From Myxococcales bacterium (lineage in GTDB: Bacteria; Myxococcota_A; UBA9160; SMWR01), in contig JACZVU010000140.1 of NCBI GenBank assembly GCA_022572485.1, forward strand, positions 1 to 7,092: 7,092 nucleotides of DNA. Direction: 5' to 3'. Numbering within the stretch: position 1 is the first letter of the stretch; each line of letters begins with the position of its first letter. Both the position numbers and the translations under genes were made by a program. Positions 1 through 5,123 of this stretch are shown one piece after another. The notes beneath the pieces were generated by a model that saw only the letters and a program-made list of their open reading frames with translations, ran no database searches and was not told the origin of the DNA.

Positions 1-439
1 TGACGATCGAGATCACCGGTGTGATGCCGCTTCCCCCTCCGAACAAGATGATCTTGCGATCAGCGTCGTTGAGCACAAAAGAGCCCGCTGGGGGAACCAC
101 CATGAGGCGAGTTCCCATTTCGACCCGATCGTTCATCCAGTTCGAAATGCGGCCGCCCTCGACGCGTTTGATGGTCACCTTGTGTTCACGATCGGTATCC
201 GGAGAGCTCGCCAACGAGTAACTGCGCGTCAGCACATGATTCGCGTAGGGGATCTTGAAACTCAGGAATTGGCCAGCTCGATAGTGGAAGCGTTCGGCAA
301 GTTCGGCTGGAATCTCGAACACGAGCGAGCGCGAATCGTGCGTCTCGTCGATCACCTTTGCGATGCAGAGTTCGACACAAGACGCAGTCACAGCACGCCA
401 ATCTGCTTCCGATATACCCGCCTTTTCGAAATCCGTCAT
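1..439 (-). CDS. Ferredoxin-reductase-type FAD/NAD(P) oxidoreductase (KshB/PaaE-like), 3' part missing
   Basis: Only the first 146 codons are present; the gene continues past position 1. The visible part is a ferredoxin-NADP-reductase-like module that passes electrons from NAD(P)H through FAD. Residues about 18-120 form the FAD-binding barrel, with the flavin motif RSYSL at 72-76 and the GGRISNW segment at 95-101. The NAD(P)-binding domain begins at about 129 with GGGSGITP at 134-141. In this family (reductases of 3-ketosteroid 9-alpha-hydroxylase, phenylacetyl-CoA epoxidase and similar Rieske or diiron oxygenases) a plant-type 2Fe-2S domain normally follows at the C-terminus, which would lie outside the window. 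The ATG at 439 gives a normal N-terminus; upstream there is only a distant GGAG on the coding strand, so ribosome binding looks weak. A 28-bp tandem repeat lies 35-90 bp upstream. The family call is firm; the oxygenase partner is unknown. Confidence 0.88.
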   Translation of the reverse strand, partial: MTDFEKAGISEADWRAVTASCVELCIAKVIDETHDSRSLVFEIPAELAERFHYRAGQFLSFKIPYANHVLTRSYSLASSPDTDREHKVTIKRVEGGRISNWMNDRVEMGTRLMVVPPAGSFVLNDADRKIILFGGGSGITPVISIV

Positions 440-473
440 TGTTGGCGTGTGGCTCTCCGCCCGCTACACCGCT

Positions 474-529
474 CTCTGATAGATCCGCGTATACTCGCTG
501 ACTCTGATAGATCCGCGTATACTCGCTGA
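474..529. repeat. Two exact 28-bp direct tandem repeats, candidate operator or promoter element
   Basis: Positions 474-501 and 502-529 are identical 28-mers, each beginning CTCTGATAGATCC and ending ACTCGCTGA. Each unit contains a near-palindrome CGCGTATACTCG (10 of 12 positions symmetric) centred on GTATAC. The pair lies just upstream of the - strand flavin reductase, so it could be a double regulator site or a duplicated -10 region (TATACG on the coding strand, TATACT on the other). The two copies are offset by about 2.7 helical turns. Function is inferred from position; the repeat itself is directly visible. Confidence 0.9.
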
Positions 530-544
530 CCCGCGCTGCGCGGG
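530..544. other. Short GC-rich hairpin beside the tandem repeat
   Basis: CCCGCG (530-535) and CGCGGG (539-544) form a 6-bp stem with a 3-nt loop directly abutting the second 28-bp repeat. No T-run follows on either strand, so it is not a typical intrinsic terminator. It could slow transcription arriving from the upstream SDR gene on the - strand, or be part of the regulatory region of the flavin reductase gene. Confidence 0.4.
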
Positions 545-600
545 AGCCGGGCAAGCTAGCGCAAATGCAGCGTCGGGCTCAAGAAACCGAAAAGACCACC

Positions 601-612
601 CGGCAAAAGCCG
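601..612 (-). terminator. Weak candidate terminator after the SDR gene
   Basis: Read on the - strand just past the SDR stop, CGGC-TTTT-GCCG makes a 4-bp stem followed by a T-rich stretch (GGTGGTCTTTTCGGTTTCTT). The stem is short and the T-run is interrupted, so this is only a possible termination site. It is the only candidate between the SDR and the tandem repeat. Confidence 0.25.
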
Positions 613-615
613 TCC

Positions 616-1479
616 TCAGTCGACGGGAACGTAAAGATCGATCACCGCACCGTTTTCCAGTTCGCGTTCGAGCAACGACCAGATCTCTCGCGCGGCTTCC
701 TCGGGATTTCGAGATTGGCCCTTTTTGTGAAATCCGACGAACATTTCAACGCTCGGGAAGTCGTCGCTCGACGCTGCGCGAATTTCCTCTTGCATCGCGG
801 TCTCCACGATTCCCGGAGCCACGGCGAGCAATCGGCAACGCCCTCCTCGGCGCGCCTGCTCGGCGCCGGCCGTTCGAACCCATTGATCCATGGCGGCCTT
901 GCCCGCGCAGTAGGCCGACCAACCTTCGAATACGGTGAACGCCGCTCCGGAGCTGATCATGACGACGTGGCACTCGACCTGGATTTTTCGAGCCGCGCGC
1001 AGAAACGCATCCCCGAGTACCTGTGGCGATGCGCTGTTGAGCAGAACCTGCCTCGCGTAGTCGTCCGTCGGGACTTCGCCCGCAAAACCGATCGGCTGGA
1101 GCGTCCCGGCCGAATGAACGAAAACGACGCGTTCGCCGGCGAAACCCTTCATTTCCCGCGCAAAGAGATCCGCAACTCCGCGCCACGCGGCAGGGTCGGA
1201 AAGATCGGCCTCGTAGTACGCGTACCCCTTCAGCGCGTGCCGGCTGATGTTGATGACACGCGCATCAGGGTACGGAGCGGCTCGCGCCATTGCGGCGCCG
1301 ATCCCACTGGAGCCACCGGTAATGAAAATGAGGGTTCCCACCACCGCGGAAGTGTAGAAAATCCGGAGGAGGCCGGAGACAGCGAAGATCTCGTGCGAGA
1401 TGGTCCCGAGCAGGATATCCTGTGCGCTTGGCGAGCGGAACCGCCGCTGCAGCGGGTTTCGAGTGGCCTTTCCGCTCAC
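616..1479 (-). CDS. Short-chain dehydrogenase/reductase (sepiapterin/benzil reductase-like)
   Basis: NAD(P)H-dependent cytosolic oxidoreductase of the classical SDR fold. Numbered from the long GTG start at 1479 (287 aa): the nucleotide-binding glycine motif TGGSSGIG is at 54-61, SR at 79-80 favours NADP, HSAG at 122-125 replaces the usual NNAG, and the catalytic residues are N148, S177, Y190 and K194 (YCAGK), with the usual 13-residue Ser-Tyr spacing. The stretch GWSAYCAGKAAMDQW and the later APGIVETAMQEEIR resemble sepiapterin reductase and YueD-type benzil reductases; the true substrate is unknown. The start is uncertain: SDRs normally begin a few residues before the glycine motif, and GTG codons at 1344 and 1341 would give about 242 aa. 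The 45-codon extension nevertheless has codon-position GC typical of coding DNA (third position about 80%), so I keep the long form. None of these starts has a good Shine-Dalgarno. Confidence 0.85.
   Translation of the reverse strand: MSGKATRNPLQRRFRSPSAQDILLGTISHEIFAVSGLLRIFYTSAVVGTLIFITGGSSGIGAAMARAAPYPDARVINISRHALKGYAYYEADLSDPAAWRGVADLFAREMKGFAGERVVFVHSAGTLQPIGFAGEVPTDDYARQVLLNSASPQVLGDAFLRAARKIQVECHVVMISSGAAFTVFEGWSAYCAGKAAMDQWVRTAGAEQARRGGRCRLLAVAPGIVETAMQEEIRAASSDDFPSVEMFVGFHKKGQSRNPEEAAREIWSLLERELENGAVIDLYVPVD
1444..1455. repeat. 12-bp perfect palindrome in the SDR/3D divergent region
   Basis: CCGCTGCAGCGG is a perfect 12-bp palindrome. It falls inside the N-terminal extension of the SDR if the long start is used, but in the divergent intergenic region if the SDR starts at 1344 or 1341. 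In the latter case it could be an operator between the two divergent genes. A 12-bp palindrome can also arise by chance in GC-rich DNA. Confidence 0.35.
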
Positions 1480-1520
1480 CGCCTGGATTCCACATGAGCC
1501 ACGGACGCGCTGCGCGCGAT

Positions 1521-1524
1521 GAGG
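1521..1524 (+). promoter_or_regulatory. Shine-Dalgarno deciding the 3D-protein start
   Basis: GAGG lies 9 nt upstream of the GTG at 1534 and overlaps the last base of the competing ATG at 1519. This supports initiation at GTG 1534, which also gives a better proportioned signal peptide. Confidence 0.55.
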
Positions 1525-1533
1525 TCAGACGCC

Positions 1534-1914
1534 GTGAAGCGAGCGACTCCCATCTGGCCATTGATTCTGACTTGTTTATTCGCGGCACCGCTCATCGCTG
1601 CTTCGTGCGAGCGCTCTCTCGTCGTAACAGCCACGGCCTACAACTCGCTTCCGGAGCAAACGAATGACCAACCCAACCTGACGGCATGGGGAGATTCACT
1701 CATTCCCGGCATGCAGGCGATCGCCGTTTCCCGGGACCTCATCCCGCTCGGCCTGGATCACCGCACTTCCGTGTCGATCAAAGGGTTGTCCGGAAAATTT
1801 CTCGTCCTAGACAAGATGAACAAGCGCTGGAAGAAGCGAATCGACATCTACATGGGAGACGACCTCGAGGCAGCGCGAACCTGGGGGAAGCGGCAGGTCG
1901 AGATCCGTTGGTAG
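1534..1914 (+). CDS. Secreted 3D (Asp-Asp-Asp) domain protein
   Basis: Small exported protein of 126 aa. From the GTG at 1534 it has a classical signal peptide (basic KR at 2-3, hydrophobic core about 8-23, small residues AAS before C25). C25 could be a lipid-attachment cysteine, but the residue at -3 is Ala, so the lipobox is non-canonical and a soluble periplasmic protein is equally possible. The mature part is a double-psi beta-barrel 3D domain: TAWGD with D54, SRDLIPLGL at 66-74, VLDKMN with D93, and RIDIYMG with D104. These three aspartates define the family, related to RlpA/MltA-type cell-wall proteins. I chose GTG 1534 over the ATG at 1519 because GAGG (1521-1524) sits 9 nt before it, whereas ATG 1519 has none. 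The ZIP transporter gene follows after 58 bp. The role is probably peptidoglycan-related; the exact activity is unknown. Confidence 0.82.
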   Translation: MKRATPIWPLILTCLFAAPLIAASCERSLVVTATAYNSLPEQTNDQPNLTAWGDSLIPGMQAIAVSRDLIPLGLDHRTSVSIKGLSGKFLVLDKMNKRWKKRIDIYMGDDLEAARTWGKRQVEIRW

Positions 1915-1950
1915 TTCTGATGAGCGCAGCTGGCATCCATCACTTTCCTT

Positions 1951-1973
1951 TCGGTGTCGATTCATAACACCGA
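1951..1973 (+). promoter_or_regulatory. Hairpin/inverted repeat reaching the ZIP start codon
   Basis: TCGGTGT (1951-1957) and ACACCGA (1967-1973) are a perfect 7-bp inverted repeat separated by 9 nt; the last base of the right arm is the A of the ZIP ATG. As RNA it would occlude the initiation region, which has no Shine-Dalgarno. As DNA it is a 23-bp operator-like dyad (TGT-N9-ACA core). Either could give expression control of a metal transporter. The structure is seen directly; the function is inferred. Confidence 0.5.
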
Positions 1974-2716
1974 TGGGTGCACTCGGTTGGATTCTCTGTG
2001 GCGGATTTCTGATGAGCATGATTGCGCTCGTGGGCGTCATCACCTTCGCGCTGGCGGAGAGCACCCGTGAGCGGTTGATCCTGCCACTCGTCGCATTTTC
2101 AGCTGGATCGCTTCTCGGTGGCGCGCTGCTTCACATGCTTCCAGAAGCCGTCGCACAAAGCGGCGGTTCCGTGTCAGTCTACCTCTGGGTGATGGCCGGC
2201 TTCACTGCGTTTCTGGCATTCGAGCAATTCCTGCATTGGCACCATTGGCACAGCGATGCACCCGAGGTCAAGAGCCCGCTGAGCCACATGATGGTGATCG
2301 GCGATAGTGTTCACAATTTTCTCGGCGGTGTCGCGGTTGCCGGTTCGTTCATCGTCGACATTCGACTCGGCATCACCACTTGGCTAGTCGCTGCAGCCCA
2401 TGAAGTCCCCCAGGAACTCGGTAAGTACGGTGTGTTGATTCACGGTGGCTGGAGCCGCGGACGAGCGCTCATGGTAAGCTTCCTCTCATCGCTGACCTTC
2501 TTGATCGGAGGAATCTTTGCCTACGCGGTGTCGTTCGAATTGGACGTCGGGTTCCTGGTCCCCTTCGCGGCAGGGAACTTCCTCTACATCGCCGCGTCAG
2601 ACCTCGTTCCAGAGGTGAACCGACACCATCACCTGGGCGTCAATCTGCTCCATTTTGCCTCCTTCTCGGCGGGGATTGCACTGCTTCTCGCGATCAAAGT
2701 TCTTTCAGACGAATAG
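1973..2716 (+). CDS. ZIP-family divalent metal transporter
   Basis: Inner-membrane protein of 247 aa, the usual length for bacterial ZIP importers of zinc, iron or manganese. Hydrophobic segments lie at about 3-27, 36-57, 68-86, 107-130, 133-157, 165-186, 193-212 and 223-243. Family motifs are clear: LLHMLPEA at 52-59 in TM2, SVHNFLGG at 112-119 in TM4 and HEVPQELGKYG at 143-153 in TM5. A His-rich loop (HWHHWH, 88-93) between TM3 and TM4 and HHH at 218-220 could bind metal. Oddities: many ZIPs have an acidic residue in HNF(L/I)DG where this one has G118, and ELGDFG in TM5 here reads ELGKYG (K151), so the binuclear metal site may be altered. No Shine-Dalgarno precedes ATG 1973, and a hairpin abuts the start. 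The upstream 3D-domain gene may be co-transcribed. Specificity cannot be told from the sequence. Confidence 0.9.
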   Translation: MGALGWILCGGFLMSMIALVGVITFALAESTRERLILPLVAFSAGSLLGGALLHMLPEAVAQSGGSVSVYLWVMAGFTAFLAFEQFLHWHHWHSDAPEVKSPLSHMMVIGDSVHNFLGGVAVAGSFIVDIRLGITTWLVAAAHEVPQELGKYGVLIHGGWSRGRALMVSFLSSLTFLIGGIFAYAVSFELDVGFLVPFAAGNFLYIAASDLVPEVNRHHHLGVNLLHFASFSAGIALLLAIKVLSDE

Positions 2717-2725
2717 ACTCCTGGA

Positions 2726-2744
2726 AGCGTGGGGTTTTCACGCT
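2726..2744 (+). terminator. Stem-loop after the ZIP gene
   Basis: AGCGTG (2726-2731) pairs with CACGCT (2739-2744) around a 7-nt GGGTTTT loop, starting 10 nt after the ZIP stop codon. The position suits a transcript end, but there is no T-run after the stem, so this may be an mRNA 3'-end stabiliser or a weak or Rho-assisted terminator. The rest of 2717-2882 shows no gene or clear promoter. Confidence 0.4.
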
Positions 2745-2882
2745 GCAATTGCATCGAAAGTCCGATTTTCCAGGTATCCGGGCTTTCCGTCGTCAGAAAA
2801 TCAAGCACAATAGTGGCGAGTAGCGAGCCATCGGCGCTGAGGAGATCGGTTCCAGTGGCCCCCATAACGCGACACACAGTGC

Positions 2883-2910
2883 ATGAATATATGAGTACAT
2901 GAGTACATGA
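2883..2910 (+). repeat. 8-bp tandem repeat forming a ladder of overlapping mini-ORFs
   Basis: Units ATGAATAT, ATGAGTAC, ATGAGTAC and a partial ATGA are laid end to end just before the small basic gene. Because each unit starts ATGA, every ATG overlaps the TGA of the previous frame: ATG-AAT-ATA-TGA (2883-2894), ATG-AGT-ACA-TGA (2891-2902) and again at 2899-2910; the ATG at 2907 opens M-T-W-A-stop, ending at 2921 across the true start at 2912. This could be a leader for translational coupling or start-codon competition, or simple repeat DNA. No Shine-Dalgarno is evident for any of these starts. Confidence 0.6.
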
Positions 2911-2911
2911 C

Positions 2912-3166
2912 ATGGGCGTAAGAAAAAAAACCACCAGGAAAAAGAGCGTACGGAAGAAGAGTCGTTGGGGCGGGCGCCGCACGGGCGCGGGCCGGCCACC
3001 GGGAACGGGAACGGGACCGTCCAAGCACGCGCGAGTCAATCGCGTCGTAGCGATGCTCAGCAATGATGAACTGAAGATCCTGCAAGCGCACGCGAGGCGC
3101 GAGAAGCTCCCCCTCGGAACCGCCGCTTATCGGATCATCGCGCGGGCGTTGCATCGCCTCCGCTGA
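2912..3166 (+). CDS. Small, very basic putative ribbon-helix-helix DNA-binding protein
   Basis: A hypothetical protein of 84 aa that I do not recognise as a named family. Residues 4-19 are mainly Lys/Arg (RKK repeated three times); 20-31 read GGRRTGAGRPPG, which carries an AT-hook-like GRPPG core and resembles the GGxRxGAGRP motif seen at the N-terminus of several small phage and mobile-element DNA-binding proteins. Residues 40-80 (ARVNRVVAMLSNDELKIL... then LPLGTAAYRIIARAL) fit a short strand plus two helices of a ribbon-helix-helix fold, hence a likely DNA-binding regulator. An in-frame stop at 2900-2902 means the start cannot lie far upstream of ATG 2912. A run of eight A's (2923-2930) just after the start is unusual in this GC-rich DNA. 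The gene stands alone, with no toxin partner visible. Fold assignment is inference; coding status is fairly likely because the helical part has a coherent amphipathic pattern. Confidence 0.65.
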   Translation: MGVRKKTTRKKSVRKKSRWGGRRTGAGRPPGTGTGPSKHARVNRVVAMLSNDELKILQAHARREKLPLGTAAYRIIARALHRLR

Positions 3167-3284
3167 CTCGGTCGCTCCCACTCCGAACACACCTGGCGCG
3201 ACGCTTCCCTCTCTCCAACAAGCGCGGCGCTGTCGCCCCTCTAATCGCTATGGAGCCAGGACGAGAGCGCCCATCGCCGCGAAC

Positions 3285-3304
3285 TGAAAACTCTTGAATT
3301 TTCA
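3285..3304. terminator. Weak bidirectional stem-loop between convergent genes
   Basis: TGAAAA (3285-3290) pairs with TTTTCA (3299-3304) around an 8-nt loop, between the convergent basic-protein and MORN genes. The stem is AT-rich and hence weak, but the A-run/T-run arms give a U-rich end on both strands. The remainder of 3167-3338 shows no gene that I can support. Confidence 0.3.
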
Positions 3305-3338
3305 CGCGGATGAGATTGGCTCGCCCATCGGCGGTTCA

Positions 3339-3965
3339 TCACTCGTCGGGAAAGATTTCAATCGAGATGCGGTCGCCATCGACGAATACAGCCACCTTGC
3401 GCTTCTTTCCATCCGGATACCAGCCCATCCAGGTTCCGTGGAAACGGCCTTTTCGAAACATTCCCTCCGCTTCCTTCTGTCCGTTTTCAAAATAGGCAAC
3501 CGCGGGGCCGTCCTTCGCCCCGTCGACATAGTGCTCTAAAAATTGAAGCTGCCGGTTGCGATACCAGCGTTTCATTTCCCCATTGCGCTTACCGTTCGAA
3601 AAATTCTGTTCGAGAAGTTCGACTCCATCCTCTTCCCAGGTCGAAAAAGTTCCGTGGCGTTGATCAGCGATGTAGTGCCCCTCTTCTGCGAGTTGACCAT
3701 TCGCATGCCAGAGCTTGAAAACGCCGTGCAGCTTGCCCTGCTCGAAGTGCGCTTCGGCCTTTGGTTGGCCCGCTTCGTACCAGGAGAGGCTGGGGCCGTG
3801 CTGGACCCCATCGGAAAGCTCGCACCACGCCTTCGTACCCTGAGGAGGAGGTTCCCCACGCACCGACGTCCCACTCGGGCAATGAAATCCTTCCGCCATC
3901 GCAGAACGAGGATCCGCCAGGGCCACGAACAGACAGACGGCGATCCACAGCGCGATCCGACACAT
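3339..3965 (-). CDS. Exported MORN-variant repeat protein (YwqK-like)
   Basis: A 208-aa protein with an N-terminal signal peptide (hydrophobic 4-17, likely cleavage after AMA at 22-24) and then repeats of the MORN-variant type seen in YwqK-family proteins (G-x-x-x-G ... W/F-Y/H-x-x-G-Q/K pattern). Repeat starts fall at residues 53, 77, 101, 125, 149 and 173, exactly 24 residues apart with no insertions, and a half repeat begins at 197. Conserved features are the (G/D)xxxG opening and the YxxGQ-type turn. Two cysteines (29 and 48) before the repeats could form a disulfide after export. Such proteins are thought to form an extended beta structure that binds partners; YwqK itself was annotated as an antitoxin, but nothing here supports a toxin-antitoxin role. 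The start ATG at 3965 has no clear Shine-Dalgarno. It lies 57 bp downstream of the quinone oxidoreductase stop and may share its transcript. Confidence 0.85.
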   Translation of the reverse strand: MCRIALWIAVCLFVALADPRSAMAEGFHCPSGTSVRGEPPPQGTKAWCELSDGVQHGPSLSWYEAGQPKAEAHFEQGKLHGVFKLWHANGQLAEEGHYIADQRHGTFSTWEEDGVELLEQNFSNGKRNGEMKRWYRNRQLQFLEHYVDGAKDGPAVAYFENGQKEAEGMFRKGRFHGTWMGWYPDGKKRKVAVFVDGDRISIEIFPDE

Positions 3966-4021
3966 GCCGAACCCAAGGTATCACTTTACGCGCACCCTAT
4001 GTCTCGAACGGACGGCTGCGA

Positions 4022-4996
4022 TCAGGGCGTGATGATCAGCTTGCCGTGGGTCTTCCGGGAAGCCAACTCGCCTAGCGCGGATGGAAGATCTTCGAGCGGG
4101 TAGGTGTTGAAGATCAGCGGCTTGATCATCCCTTTTCGGTAGAGGGCGAAAAGGCTCTCAAAAGCCTCCAACACCCTTTCGGGCTCGTTGTCTCGATAAG
4201 CCCCCCAATGGATACCCACCACCGCAATGTTCTTGAGGAGGATGCGGTTCGCCTTCAGTTCTGGGATTCGGCCGCTTGCGAAACCGACGACGAGAAGACG
4301 GCCATTCCAGGCGATGCACTTGAGGGATCGGTCAAATACGTCGCCACCAACAGAATCGCAGATCACGTCCGCACCCCTGCCATCCGTGATTTCGTTCACG
4401 CGAATCACAAAGTCGTCCACGAGATAATCGATCACTTCGTCGGCACCGTGTTCGCGCGCGATCTCGGCCTTCTCCGCTCCACCCACTGTCGCGATCACGC
4501 GCGCTCCGAGAGCCTTGCCGATCTGCAGGGCTGCGCTGCCGACGCCACCTGCGGCGGCGTGAACGAGGAGCGTCTCGCCGGCTTGCAGGTCCGCGCGAAA
4601 AACCAGTGCCGCATAACTGGTCGGATAGATGATCGGAATCGCGGCGCCTTCCTCGAAGGACATTCCATCGGGAAGGAGGTGAGCGTCACTGGCGCGAACG
4701 ACCGCAGTCTCCGCAAAACCGCCGGTCTGTGTCCATGCGAGGACGCGATCTCCAACCGCGAACCCCTCGACTCCCTCGCCGACCTCTCGCACCACGCCCG
4801 ATAGCTCTCCGCCCGGCGTAAAGGGGAAAACGGGCTTGACTTGATATTTACCCTGGACGATCAGGGTGTCGAAGAAGTTGCAACCGGCGGCGCGCACTTC
4901 GACTTGGAGCGTGCCGGGTCCGGCTTCGGGCTCGGGAATCTCCGACACCCGGAGTTCGGTGGGCTCCATCCAACGGTCGACTGTGATTGCGCGCAC
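4022..4996 (-). CDS. NADPH:quinone oxidoreductase, zinc-independent MDR family
   Basis: A 324-aa cytosolic oxidoreductase, the typical length of quinone oxidoreductases in the medium-chain dehydrogenase superfamily. The N-terminal GroES-like domain (about 1-125) contains GCNFFDTLIVQGKY at 38-51 and FTPGGELSGVV at 59-69. The Rossmann domain carries AAAGGVGSAALQIGKALGA at 147-165, the NADP-binding motif AxxGxxG. No zinc-binding cysteine set is present, as expected for this branch. The C-terminus ends in the characteristic HGKLIITP. Substrates in the family are quinones, enones or enoyl-CoAs; the specific one is not visible. I start at the GTG at 4996 because GGAGGCAGGG precedes it and the conserved N-terminus (RAITVDRWMEPTEL) begins there; the open frame runs 70 codons further upstream but that sequence lacks family character. 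It is divergent from the M20 gene, with a palindrome in between, and the MORN gene lies downstream. Confidence 0.92.
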   Translation of the reverse strand: MRAITVDRWMEPTELRVSEIPEPEAGPGTLQVEVRAAGCNFFDTLIVQGKYQVKPVFPFTPGGELSGVVREVGEGVEGFAVGDRVLAWTQTGGFAETAVVRASDAHLLPDGMSFEEGAAIPIIYPTSYAALVFRADLQAGETLLVHAAAGGVGSAALQIGKALGARVIATVGGAEKAEIAREHGADEVIDYLVDDFVIRVNEITDGRGADVICDSVGGDVFDRSLKCIAWNGRLLVVGFASGRIPELKANRILLKNIAVVGIHWGAYRDNEPERVLEAFESLFALYRKGMIKPLIFNTYPLEDLPSALGELASRKTHGKLIITP

Positions 4997-5005
4997 GAAA
5001 CCCTG

Positions 5006-5010
5006 CCTCC
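5006..5010 (-). promoter_or_regulatory. Shine-Dalgarno fixing the quinone oxidoreductase start
   Basis: On the coding strand GGAGG lies 9 nt upstream of the GTG at 4996 and is followed by a second purine cluster (CAGGG). It is the clearest ribosome-binding site in the window and rules in favour of the 324-aa protein over longer forms. Confidence 0.75.
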
Positions 5011-5016
5011 GGGGTC

Positions 5017-5034
5017 GATCGAGTGCTCTCGATC
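5017..5034. promoter_or_regulatory. 18-bp perfect-arm dyad, candidate operator
   Basis: GATCGAG (5017-5023) and CTCGATC (5028-5034) are perfect inverted repeats with a TGCT spacer, lying 21-38 bp upstream of the quinone oxidoreductase GTG in the 127-bp divergent region shared with the M20 gene. The size and location suit a dimeric repressor such as a TetR- or MarR-type protein controlling the oxidoreductase. As RNA it could also form a hairpin just before the Shine-Dalgarno. Confidence 0.5.
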
Positions 5035-5123
5035 TCAGCCCTCTACCGGGCATCTTAGCCATCGAGAGGCTTCGCGCAGCCTCAGGGAGCACAACCGAGG
5101 TGGCGCGGGTTAGTATTGCGTGC

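Noticed and set aside
474..529. Tandem 28-mers as a mini CRISPR array
   Set aside because: The copies are directly adjacent with no spacer, there are only two, and no cas gene is present.
565..1497. Long + strand open frame (310 codons) opposite the SDR gene
   Set aside because: It is antisense to a clear SDR with all catalytic motifs; its translation is Arg/Ser-rich and shows no domain, as expected for a shadow frame in GC-rich DNA.
2629..3190. Overlapping - strand frames opposite the ZIP end and the small basic gene
   Set aside because: Their Cys/Phe/Arg-rich translations show no domain and include the complement of repeat and A-run DNA; the + strand basic protein has the more coherent helical pattern.
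3339..3965. MORN protein as the antitoxin of a toxin-antitoxin pair
   Set aside because: The YwqK label is inherited annotation; there is a signal peptide and no small toxin-like partner next to it.
4208..4804. 198-codon + strand frame inside the quinone oxidoreductase
   Set aside because: Antisense shadow of a clearly functional, motif-complete gene.
4834..4856. TTGACT with downstream TGATATTT as a + strand promoter
   Set aside because: It lies within the conserved GKYQVKP coding region of the quinone oxidoreductase, with suboptimal spacing for a consensus -10 and over 250 bp from the next + start.
4866..5123. Longer N-terminus of the M20 hydrolase
   Set aside because: This stretch is the antisense of the conserved start of the quinone oxidoreductase, and family similarity of the hydrolase begins after ATG 5124.
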